Source: Kiloniellaceae bacterium (GTDB taxonomy: Bacteria; Pseudomonadota; Alphaproteobacteria; Kiloniellales; J153). Taken from it: DNA of 64,000 nt. Positions 25,466-32,414 of the stretch are shown here, one piece after another. The notes under the pieces are model-generated. The model saw only the letters and a list, made by a program, of their open reading frames with translations. It searched no databases and was not told where the DNA came from. Where the stretch lies: assembly GCA_021776135.1 (NCBI GenBank), contig JAJFGL010000037.1, forward strand, positions 1 to 64,000, in the 5' to 3' direction. The translations under genes were made by a program, and so were the position numbers. Position 1 is the first letter of the stretch, and each line of letters opens with the position of its first letter.

Positions 25466-26158
25466 CTGAAGATCTACATCGGCTGGGATCAACGCGATAT
25501 CGCCGCTTTCGAGGTTTGCCGCCGCTCCTTGCTGCGCCATGCCTCTTGCCCGCTCGAGATCGTGGCGCTTAAGGATTTGGAGCTGCGCGCCAAGGGTATT
25601 TACTGGCGGCCCTATTCGGTCGACGAACGCGGCCAGATGTGGGATGCGCGCGACGGGCGGCCCTTCTCGACCAACTTCAGCTATACGCGCTTTTGTATTC
25701 CGCTACTGGAGGAATTCGGGCCCGGCCCGGCCGTTTTTTGCGATGCCGACATGCTGTGGCGCGCGGATGTCGCGGAGCTACTCGAGATAGCCGGTGACGC
25801 CCCGGTGGCCTGCGTGAAACACCAGCACCGGCCGCGCGAACGCGAAAAAATGGCGGGCCTTATTCAAACGGTCTATCCGCGTAAGAACTGGTCCAGTCTC
25901 ATGGTCTTGCGCCCCGAACGCTGTGCCGCTCTGACCCCCTACGCGGTCAACAACCGTAGCGGCGCCTGGCTGCATGGCATGAACTGGATCGACGAGGCAT
26001 CGATCAAGGCTTTACCGGAATCCTGGAACTGGCTGGAAGGATGGTCGGATCCGGGGATCGAAGCCAAGATCGCGCACTTCACGCGCGGCACACCCGATAT
26101 GGCCGGGTGCGAAACGGCCACCCATGCCGAGGAATGGCGAAACTGCATTCGCCCGTAA
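25466..26158 (+). CDS. GT8-like glycosyltransferase with non-ATG start
   Basis: This protein of about 230 residues shows a glycosyltransferase fold: KIYIGWDQRDIAAFEVCRRS at the N-terminus, FSYTRFCIPLLEEFG, and the donor/metal motif AVFCDADMLWRADV, a DxD-type signature (DAD). It continues with VYPRKNWSSLMVLRPERC and HGMNWIDEASI. The essential first strand lies upstream of the first ATG in frame (25529), so translation must begin earlier. CTG 25466 is preceded 7-8 nt upstream by GGAGAGT; ATC at 25463 is the other option. This is a rare start or a sequence error. It is the last cassette gene; the major tail protein follows after 34 bp. Confidence 0.8.
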   Translation: MKIYIGWDQRDIAAFEVCRRSLLRHASCPLEIVALKDLELRAKGIYWRPYSVDERGQMWDARDGRPFSTNFSYTRFCIPLLEEFGPGPAVFCDADMLWRADVAELLEIAGDAPVACVKHQHRPREREKMAGLIQTVYPRKNWSSLMVLRPERCAALTPYAVNNRSGAWLHGMNWIDEASIKALPESWNWLEGWSDPGIEAKIAHFTRGTPDMAGCETATHAEEWRNCIRP

Positions 26159-26192
26159 TATCTATTCACATACTTAGAGGAGGAACCGAACA

Positions 26193-26609
26193 GTGGCGGC
26201 ACAAAAAGGTAAACTCGTTCTCTTGAAGGCCGACCTGACCGGCGCTTCGCCCCAGGTTTTCACAACCCTGGCGGGCCTGCGCACGACGACCTGGACCATC
26301 AACGGCGAAGACGTCGATGTCACCACCAAGGACGATAACGGCTGGCAGCAGCGCTTGTCCGGCGCCGGCGTGCGTTCGCTCAATATTTCCGCGGGCGGCG
26401 TCTTTCAAGATAGCGCCGGCGAGGAGGCCGTGCGCCAGTGGGCCTTCAATCAGAGCATCAACCGCTTCGAAATTACATTCGAGAACGGCGACCGCCTGGA
26501 ATGCGCGTTTCAAATCTCCAACTACGAGCGGGCCGGGGACCATGACGGGGCGGAGACCTACTCGCTCACGCTCAATTCCCACGGCACGCCCGTTTACGTG
26601 GCGCTCTGA
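26193..26609 (+). CDS. Major tail protein (GTA gp9-like)
   Basis: This 138-residue tail tube subunit is of TP901-1 / GTA gp9 type. Typical segments are GKLVLLKADLTGASPQVFTTLAGLRTT, then WTINGEDVDVTTKDDNGWQQ, SGAGVRSLNISAGGVFQDS and FQISNYERAGDHDGAETYSLTLNS. The start is GTG 26193, with GAGGAGG about 10 nt upstream. It precedes the two tail assembly chaperone-type genes. Confidence 0.92.
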   Translation: MAAQKGKLVLLKADLTGASPQVFTTLAGLRTTTWTINGEDVDVTTKDDNGWQQRLSGAGVRSLNISAGGVFQDSAGEEAVRQWAFNQSINRFEITFENGDRLECAFQISNYERAGDHDGAETYSLTLNSHGTPVYVAL

Positions 26610-26611
26610 GC

Positions 26612-26986
26612 ATGGCCAACAAAGCGCGCGGTGAGGTCAAGCTGGAGCTGGGCGGGGAGACCTACGTTCTCCGTCCCACCTTCGGCGCGGTTTGCGAGAT
26701 CGAAGACGCGATCGGCGCCAACCTCTTCGATATGGGCCGCAAACTCGAGCGGGCCGAGATCACGGCGCGGGACTTGGTCAAATTTACCCAAGCCTGCATC
26801 GCGCAATCGGGAACTTCGATCGATGTGGATAAGCTGGGGGAGGCGATCGTCGCGCAAGGCTCTCTCGGCGTCGTCACGGCCTTGGTCGGGTTCTGTCAAA
26901 GCTACGCCTTTGGCGGGAGCGGGGAAAAAAAAGCCGCCAATCCGCCCGCGCCGAAACTTCCGGCGGTGACGGCGCCTACGTCCTAG
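26612..26986 (+). CDS. Gene transfer agent family protein, tail chaperone (GTA gp10-like)
   Basis: This 124-residue protein matches the gene transfer agent family (Phage_TAC_11): RGEVKLELGGETYVLRPTFGAVCEIEDAIG, then LGVVTALVGFCQSYA. In GTAs and related phages it is thought to assist tape measure and tail tube assembly. It lies 2 bp after the major tail gene. The C-terminus is Pro/Ala-rich. This family name and its place next to rcc01693-like gp10.1 are strong evidence for GTA ancestry. Confidence 0.93.
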   Translation: MANKARGEVKLELGGETYVLRPTFGAVCEIEDAIGANLFDMGRKLERAEITARDLVKFTQACIAQSGTSIDVDKLGEAIVAQGSLGVVTALVGFCQSYAFGGSGEKKAANPPAPKLPAVTAPTS

Positions 26987-26991
26987 CCTAC

Positions 26992-27207
26992 ATGAAGGTC
27001 GCGCTCGGCCGCCTCGGCTGGGCGCCGCCGGTATTCTGGGCCGCGACCCCGCAAGAATTCTGGGCCGCCTTCGACGATTGGGTGAGCGTCAATTGCATCC
27101 AAAAAGACGCCGGCGCCTTGAGCGGGGACGAGGTCGAACGCCTGGAAGATATGAAGCGGCGGTTTCCGGATCGGGCTGAGGCGCCCATGCCTAACCGCGC
27201 CACCTGA
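26992..27207 (+). CDS. rcc01693-like tail assembly chaperone (GTA gp10.1-like)
   Basis: This 71-residue protein has the family pattern LGWAPPVFWAATPQEFWAAFD of the rcc01693 / Phage_TAC_6 group. It starts 5 bp after the gp10-like gene. In RcGTA the tape measure gene follows at once, but here 3.2 kb of interrupting genes and remnants come first. Its 3' end overlaps by 17 bp the remnant of an opposite-strand secreted-protein copy. Confidence 0.88.
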   Translation: MKVALGRLGWAPPVFWAATPQEFWAAFDDWVSVNCIQKDAGALSGDEVERLEDMKRRFPDRAEAPMPNRAT

Positions 27208-27560
27208 TATTCAAAAAACTGGTGAAGTATCTCATCTTACCTGGGTACGAATAAGTAACTTCTATTTCGCAAATTCGGTAAGGAAGTTCCGGGTCTGCCG
27301 TGATTGGACAGAAAAACTGTAGCCAGTACTCATGCGCCGGAGTCGGGCCGCGTAAGCCGCAGCGTAGTACGTCTACTTTGACAACGCCTGGCCGCATAAC
27401 ATCTCTTAGTTCGAGTCGACATCCTATGCGCCAAATCTCCTTGCTCGGTATGACCGCTTCGGGTGTGGCGCATACAGGTCTTGTATTGTTCGGAACTGCG
27501 AACCTGCATCCTAGGCGTGCGATCTTCTCGTAGTCTTCTCGACGGTACGGAAAACAATGG
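27191..27560 (-). pseudogene. Decayed, chimeric copy of the four-Cys exported protein family
   Basis: The last 68 codons (27191-27397) match the exported protein at 28948-29445 (DVLRCG..., FxxPITxDPELPY, NIRWRG at the end). The frame continues upstream with RPVCATPEAV, lacking about 15 residues compared with that copy. Further upstream it has ARLGCRFAVP, a motif that belongs after, not before, RPVC. That order suggests that two copies recombined. No start or signal peptide was found, so this is a broken fourth copy. Confidence 0.72.
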
Positions 27561-27610
27561 CAGGGTATATGACGCTCAGGCTCTCGCGTATGACACGCGC
27601 TCTGCGAGGT

Positions 27611-28036
27611 TCAGCGCCAGGCGCCTAGTAGATTTTCACGATATGTATAGAAAATTTTGACCCATTGACCCGGGTGCCATGCTTGTATCTCACAGACCTT
27701 CTCCGGAAGCACCGGTTTCCAGTCAATGATATCTGAATACATGACGACACCCCGAATGCCTTTGGGTGTGCCGGGACCGCAACGAATCGTATGAAGCCAA
27801 ATTTCTGATGGCAGCATTATTCTGCATCCCAAACGCGCCAGCCCGTCCTTATCCAAGGCCGGCCTTGCCCACGCCGCAGATTCTAGCGCCGCTAGATCCT
27901 CACAAATGGGCCATCGTTCAAGGAGGGACACTGCATGAGCCTCTCGATGAGTCATTGTAGACCATGCCAAGGTAACAAACACAGTGCACAATGTTGCTAT
28001 AACGTTTGTACCAACAAAGCTTTCAGTGACTTTCAA
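27611..28036 (-). CDS. Exported four-Cys protein, copy 2
   Basis: This 141-residue protein belongs to a family seen only in this block. A signal peptide-like N-terminus ends near REAHA. The mature part has four Cys in contexts shared with the other copies: PICEDL, ARLGCRIMLP, HTIRCGPGTP and EKVCEIQAW, then an aromatic-rich end (FYTYRENLL). Two disulfides in the periplasm are likely. The start is TTG at 28034-28036, with AGGA upstream. It is antisense to the late operon and AT-richer than the surroundings. Function is unknown. Confidence 0.7.
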   Translation of the reverse strand: MKVTESFVGTNVIATLCTVFVTLAWSTMTHREAHAVSLLERWPICEDLAALESAAWARPALDKDGLARLGCRIMLPSEIWLHTIRCGPGTPKGIRGVVMYSDIIDWKPVLPEKVCEIQAWHPGQWVKIFYTYRENLLGAWR

Positions 28037-28127
28037 CGGAAGTCATCCTAAATCTTGCAACATAAAAATGGTATTTAAGTAAACGGTATTTTTAAGTATG
28101 TGTTGAGTAGATACGTTATTGCCATGC

Positions 28128-28559
28128 TCATGGCAGCCCGCTTTGAACGTTGTAGAGAAATGTAAACAAGGTGCCTCGCCACCGTCGCGGCCACACAATA
28201 TCAATTTCGCATACCCCTATTGGAAGTTTCGCATCGAGAGAAATAGGGTAGTTAAATTTGTCCCGAGATTTTTTCGATATACCCGCTTCGCAGCGAAGCA
28301 CGCGAACTCGTACTGTATCCGGTACCGCGATGAGGCATCCAAGGCCGATAATTCCTTTCGTATTGCCCTCAAGGAAGAATCTCAGCGCCGGCCTGACTGA
28401 TAAAGGGTCGTTACACGTCGGCACACTGTTAGACAAAGTTCCGGCTTTGACATTAGTCGCAAAAATGGTGCTAAGGAAAATTAATACGGCCAGGCATGTA
28501 ATGGATAGAAATATTGGCCTTGTGCTCATTCCTTCTTGCTCGTTCAAGTGAATCTCCAT
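28128..28559 (-). CDS. Exported four-Cys protein, copy 3
   Basis: This protein of up to 143 residues has a strongly hydrophobic signal segment (PIFLSITCLAVLIFLSTIFA) and a cleavage-type end NVKAG. The mature part repeats the family pattern: TCNDPLSVRPAL, IGLGCLIAVP, RVRVLRCEAG and IGVCEIDIVW. Starts at 28559 or 28529 are possible; the latter has AAGAAGG only 1 nt away, so 28559 is kept. It is paralogous to, but well diverged from, the copies at 27611 and 28948. Confidence 0.7.
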   Translation of the reverse strand: MEIHLNEQEGMSTRPIFLSITCLAVLIFLSTIFATNVKAGTLSNSVPTCNDPLSVRPALRFFLEGNTKGIIGLGCLIAVPDTVRVRVLRCEAGISKKSRDKFNYPISLDAKLPIGVCEIDIVWPRRWRGTLFTFLYNVQSGLP

Positions 28560-28720
28560 CCATTTAGGTAGGCGATTTAGAGTCAGATACGATGGTATTA
28601 ATTCAAATCAAAATCCAACTAACCGAGACATAGTTTGTCAGAATCCGGCGCTCCGTTAAGCTCCCGGGGAGTTGAACTGACGCTAACCTAGGTGACCCTT
28701 CAACACAACCAGGGTAAGTC

Positions 28721-28951
28721 ATGGAAACCGAAGGAATCAGATTTGAGATATTGGCCGAAACCAAAGGCCTCGATGCGGCGCTTAACAAGATTGAGCAGTC
28801 GACGGACGGTTTGGCCAAAAAATTAAATACCGGTTTCAATATCGCCGATCAAACGTACGCGGCGCAGAAAGGCTTGGAGCAGGATATCCTGCGTACCCTG
28901 ACCCGCTGGTTTTTCATGCACTGTCCGGGTCATGAGGTGCTGGCGGCCTAA
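28721..28951 (+). pseudogene. Tape measure protein remnant 1 (5' end plus internal piece)
   Basis: This 76-codon frame starts METEGIRFEILAETKGLDAAL, laid out like the N-terminus of the tape measure protein at 30427. It then jumps to KGLEQDILRTLTR, which matches GLEQDILRILTR from the middle of that protein and is close to it even at the DNA level. After that the frame is unrelated. It is a tape measure copy that lost most of its length by internal deletion. Confidence 0.7.
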
Positions 28952-29445
28952 TTTTCCACGGCACCACGCTTGGTTGGCGGCGTATGGGTCGCCTTCGAAC
29001 CGCGCCATCTGATGTTCACATAGCTGGTGTAGTATCTTAATTTGCCTTGGTAGGAGAAAGTAGCTTCTATTTCGCAAACTTGGTAAGGAAGTTCCGGGTC
29101 CACCGTGATTGGATAGAAAAACTGTAACCCGTACTCTTGCTCCGGAGTCGGGCCGCGTATGCCGCAGCGCAGTACATCTATTTCGTCAACGCCTCGTACG
29201 CCCAATTCGCCATCGCTTAGCTTGATAACATGTCTTAGTACAAGATCGCATCCGAGGCGCCTAATCTCCTTGAGGCGCCAAAAAATGTCCTCGTCCTGAT
29301 TACGCCAAATCTCCAGGCTCGGCACGACCGCTTCGGGTGTTTCGCATACCGGCCTTATATTGAGTAGCTCCTCAGCGATCGCGTTATGGTTCATAGGCGA
29401 TAAAAGAATTAACGCGGTGAATAAACTAAGCCTAGAAAATTTCAT
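28948..29445 (-). CDS. Exported four-Cys protein, copy 4
   Basis: This 165-residue protein has a clear signal peptide (MKFSRLSLFTALILLSPMNH...AIA) and the best conserved mature domain of the set: RPVCETPEAVVPSLEIW, RRLGCDLVLRHVIK, IDVLRCGIRGPTP and YQVCEIEATFSYQGKL, followed by YYTSYVNIRWRG. The four Cys are shared with the three other copies. Its 3' end abuts tape measure remnant 1 and its 5' end faces remnant 2. No family was recognised. Periplasmic location is likely. Confidence 0.74.
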   Translation of the reverse strand: MKFSRLSLFTALILLSPMNHNAIAEELLNIRPVCETPEAVVPSLEIWRNQDEDIFWRLKEIRRLGCDLVLRHVIKLSDGELGVRGVDEIDVLRCGIRGPTPEQEYGLQFFYPITVDPELPYQVCEIEATFSYQGKLRYYTSYVNIRWRGSKATHTPPTKRGAVEN

Positions 29446-29570
29446 GCCTTGGCCTATCGGTAACCGTTTTCAAGCACAAACATGTCCATACACATGCTGG
29501 CTTAAGGACGGTAACAGCATATCGGCATGAATCAGGGTTGTCAGCCGGTAAAGAAGGGAGGACGGATATA

Positions 29571-29714
29571 GTGGAAACCGAGACCGATAGGCTTTCAATC
29601 AGGATCGAGGCGGATGCTAGTCCCTTGGAAGCGTCATTCAAGCGGATCGAACGCTCAACGAAAAACTTAAACGAAAACTTGAAAGGGGCTTTAGGTTTCT
29701 CGTTGCGCGAATAG
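29571..29714 (+). pseudogene. Tape measure protein remnant 2 (5' end only)
   Basis: This 47-codon frame from GTG 29571, with an excellent AAGGGAGGA upstream, reads METETDRLSIRIEADASPLE and then a Lys/Asn-rich helix, ending at TAG. It parallels the first 45 residues of the tape measure gene at 30427 and of remnant 1. The translation start signals are intact although nothing else of the tape measure remains. It could be a leftover or a short expressed peptide. Confidence 0.62.
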
Positions 29715-29879
29715 CAAATACCAATGGCAGGTGCTGTTGCGGTTCCGATCAAAATAAATCGGAAGTGATAATATTTTTACTAGCAAGACCCGCACTCAAA
29801 AACGGTCGATTATATACCGTGCCGGATGACCAATGATAGGTGGCGAAATCGATAGGATTCTGCGGCGAACTGCGTGATC

Positions 29880-30041
29880 TTAAGAGAGATGGCTGTGCAA
29901 ATAATAGAAAAGGATAACAATCATCATCACACGCAAAAACATATAAATTCGGCCGTTATTCATAATCCTGCCGCAATGCGGGCATTCAACGGCCACGGAA
30001 CTAACTTGTTTGCGGCAATCGGTGCAAAACTTTAATGCCAT
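29880..30041 (-). CDS. Zinc-ribbon membrane microprotein 1
   Basis: This 53-residue protein has MALKFCTDCR, then AVECPHCGRI, a four-Cys zinc ribbon (CxxC...CxxC). A single membrane span follows (MFLRVMMIVILFYYL) with a short basic tail. It is similar in layout and sequence to the next gene at 30087-30251. It is antisense to the late operon, between tape measure remnant 2 and the intact tape measure gene. It is probably an inner-membrane protein; function unknown. Confidence 0.66.
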   Translation of the reverse strand: MALKFCTDCRKQVSSVAVECPHCGRIMNNGRIYMFLRVMMIVILFYYLHSHLS

Positions 30042-30086
30042 GGTGGATTTCCCTGGTTCGGCGGCAAGCCAGTACGCATGGCGCGG

Positions 30087-30251
30087 CTATAGGTCAAAGA
30101 AAACTATGTAGATACCCACGAATAGAGTAATGATCGGCACGCCGACAAAGAAATTGACAACCTCCCAGTGAGTGATCCAACCGCAATGCGGGCAACGCCG
30201 GGCGCTTGTGCTGATATCGTTAGAGCAATCGTGGCAGCGTCTTAGGGCCAT
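30087..30251 (-). CDS. Zinc-ribbon membrane microprotein 2
   Basis: This 54-residue paralogue of the preceding microprotein has MALRRCHDCS, then ARRCPHCGWI, followed by a membrane span (VVNFFVGVPIITLFVGIYIVFF). The two share the MAL start, the CxxC spacing and the order ribbon then membrane, but differ in most other residues, as expected of an old duplication under selection. It is 45 bp from its neighbour. The space 30252-30426 before the tape measure gene holds no other gene. Confidence 0.66.
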   Translation of the reverse strand: MALRRCHDCSNDISTSARRCPHCGWITHWEVVNFFVGVPIITLFVGIYIVFFDL

Positions 30252-30426
30252 GGAATCCCTTTTGTAAAAATGCGACCAACCCAGATCAACATGAGCAAAT
30301 GTAGCTTGATGTGGCGATTGACTAAAAAATTATCGCACCTTAGCACAAGCACTAAAAATACGCGATTCGATATCTTCGATCAATCGAAAGCTTCACATAC
30401 GATCTCTAATTCTTGAGGATATGACT

Positions 30427-31773
30427 ATGCCGGAAGTGGACAGCTTGACCCTTCGTATAGAGGTTGATTTGAGCGACCTAAGAAGCGGGCTCAGCGAGGC
30501 TAACCGGCTTGTGAGCGAGTCGAGCCGGAGCATGATCCAATCGCTTGCTGGTGTCGAAAAGTCTCTGGGAAGAATCGGATCCATGAGCGCCACGCTCCAG
30601 CCGCCGGTGGGTAAACCAGAGCGCCAAATTTCTGCGGAAGATAGGATAGCGGGCGCGGGCCTAGGCGCAACTATTGCGGGCGGTGCGGCAGCAATAGCTG
30701 TAGCATTGGGAGCCGCCGTAGCCGTCACAGCCGCCGCAATTACATTAGCTTTGGCTGCTGGCGCGGTTTTGGGCGCGTTCATCCCCGATGTCAGGGCAAC
30801 GCTATCCGATGCGCTTGCAGAGCGATCATCTGCGGAGCGGCTCGCCGACCTCGAAAGCCGGATTAGCCAACTCCAAAGCATGCAAGGGAAACGAACCGAC
30901 ATAGAGTTTGGGGATGCCACCCGGGAGAAAGAACTAGCGGAGAAAATTGACCGCTTGCAGAAAGAGCGTTCCGAATTACTGCGTTTGCTGGAAAAAGTAT
31001 CAGCGATTCCGGAAGCTATGGACCTCGGCCAAGGCGGGACGATCGGGGGCTCCGATAGTTTCGGAACGCTTACCGGTGGAGCTGGTGGCGATATCCTGCT
31101 GACCACAGAGCGTGTTGAAGATCTCGGCACGGCCTTCGAGGGCGCAGGCGCTAAGGCTGAAAATTTCGCGGAAATACAGTCCAATGGCCTTGATACCCTT
31201 GCGCAAAAGTCCGAAGAAACACGTAACTCCATACGTAACCTCGACAGCGCCGCGCGTGACCTGGGGTTCACCTTCGCTTCTTCCTTCGAGGACGCCGTAG
31301 TTAAAGGCCGGAGCCTGTCCGATGTGCTGCAGGGCTTGGAACAGGACATTCTGCGTATCCTGACCCGCAAGCTTGTGACCGAACCCCTGGCGGGCGCTGT
31401 CACGGGGTTGATCGGAAGCGGCCTCGGCGTGCTTTCCGGGGAGTTTCACGGTGGCGGCCGGGTTGGGTCGGCGTCCGTTTCGGATCGTGTGGTGCCGGCC
31501 TCGCTTTTCGCCGGGGCGCCGCGCTTCGCCGGCGGCGGCCTGGTCGGGCGGGTGCCGCGCTTGGCCCCCGGCGAGGTGCCGGCCATCCTGCACCGCGGCG
31601 AGATCGTGCGCACCCCCGCGCAAGAGGCCGCGTTGCGGCGAAGCGGCGGCGGCGGCGATACGCAAATCGTGGTGAACATTCAAACGCCCAACCCGCGCGC
31701 CTTCAACGAATCGCGCGGCCAGATACAGGCCATGCTGGCCGATGCCGTCGGCGCCGGCCGCCGCAACCGCTAA
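30427..31773 (+). CDS. Tape measure protein (GTA gp11-like)
   Basis: This protein of about 448 residues sets tail length and threads DNA into the target cell. It starts MPEVDSLTLRIEVDLSDLRSGL and has a hydrophobic Ala/Gly-rich membrane-active segment (about 85-125). A coiled coil follows (ADLESRISQLQ..., LAEKIDRLQKERSELLRLLEKV), then a conserved C-terminal part: DVLQGLEQDILRILTRKLV and the Gly-rich FAGGGLVGRVPRLAPGEVPAILHRGEIV. The last segment is a mark of GTA/lambdoid tape measures. ATG 30427 has GAGG at 8 nt; ATG 30421 is too near. It is clearly longer than the short RcGTA gp11. Confidence 0.9.
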   Translation: MPEVDSLTLRIEVDLSDLRSGLSEANRLVSESSRSMIQSLAGVEKSLGRIGSMSATLQPPVGKPERQISAEDRIAGAGLGATIAGGAAAIAVALGAAVAVTAAAITLALAAGAVLGAFIPDVRATLSDALAERSSAERLADLESRISQLQSMQGKRTDIEFGDATREKELAEKIDRLQKERSELLRLLEKVSAIPEAMDLGQGGTIGGSDSFGTLTGGAGGDILLTTERVEDLGTAFEGAGAKAENFAEIQSNGLDTLAQKSEETRNSIRNLDSAARDLGFTFASSFEDAVVKGRSLSDVLQGLEQDILRILTRKLVTEPLAGAVTGLIGSGLGVLSGEFHGGGRVGSASVSDRVVPASLFAGAPRFAGGGLVGRVPRLAPGEVPAILHRGEIVRTPAQEAALRRSGGGGDTQIVVNIQTPNPRAFNESRGQIQAMLADAVGAGRRNR

Positions 31774-31805
31774 TCCTTCCATCATCGCAGTAAGAGAGAT
31801 CGAAC

Positions 31806-32414
31806 ATGAGCTTTGATGAAGTCCGCTTGCCCAGCAAGATCGAATTCGGCGCCCAGGGCGGCCCGCGATTCCGCACCGAGGTGGTGGTGCTTGGCAGCGG
31901 TCACGAACAGCGCAATGCCGAGTGGAGCGCCACCCGCGCCGCTTGGGATGTGGCGCCCGGTATCCAAAGCACGGCGGACTTGGACGCCATGATCGCCTTT
32001 TGGTACGCGCGCCAGGGTCGCCTGCGCGGTTTCCGCTTCAAGGACCACACGGATTTCTCGGTTACCGGCCAGGTTCTGATCGCGGCGGTGGCGGGCGGGG
32101 AGACCGGCGTTCAGCTCGTGCGCAGCTATGAAAGCGGCGGGCGCAGCTTCACCCGCGAGGTAACCAAGCCGGTGGCGGGCAGTGTGCAGCTTTTCCTGGA
32201 CGGCGTACCCCTGGCCTCCAGTACCGATACCGCGACCGGCATGGTCAGCTTCGCCGCCTTGCCGGGCGGCTCGCCGCAAGCCGTGTTAAGCGCCGACTTC
32301 GCCTTCGACGTGCCGGTGCGCTTCGATACGGACAACCTGGAAATACGCCAGGTCACCCACGCCCGCGACGCGGTGCAATCTCTGCCCATCGTCGAAATTC
32401 GCGACATCGCATGA
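31806..32414 (+). CDS. Distal tail protein, DUF2460 family (GTA gp12-like)
   Basis: This 202-residue protein matches DUF2460 / TIGR02217. Signs include FDEVRLPSKIEFGAQGGPRF, RNAEWSATRAAWDVAPGI, AFWYARQGRLRGFRFKDHTDFS, the tail DVPVRFDTDNLEI and IVEIRD. It forms the ring at the tail end before the hub. The stop overlaps the next ATG (ATGA). Confidence 0.95.
   Translation: MSFDEVRLPSKIEFGAQGGPRFRTEVVVLGSGHEQRNAEWSATRAAWDVAPGIQSTADLDAMIAFWYARQGRLRGFRFKDHTDFSVTGQVLIAAVAGGETGVQLVRSYESGGRSFTREVTKPVAGSVQLFLDGVPLASSTDTATGMVSFAALPGGSPQAVLSADFAFDVPVRFDTDNLEIRQVTHARDAVQSLPIVEIRDIA

Noticed and set aside
27300-27660. Small plus-strand frames (27300-27533, 27463-27660) and a minus frame at 27330-27557
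   Set aside because: They run across the decayed exported-protein copy in other frames and have no ribosome sites or family signs.
28119-28551. Plus-strand frames of 93 and 97 codons
   Set aside because: They are antisense to the exported protein at 28128-28559, which has a signal peptide and the conserved four-Cys pattern.
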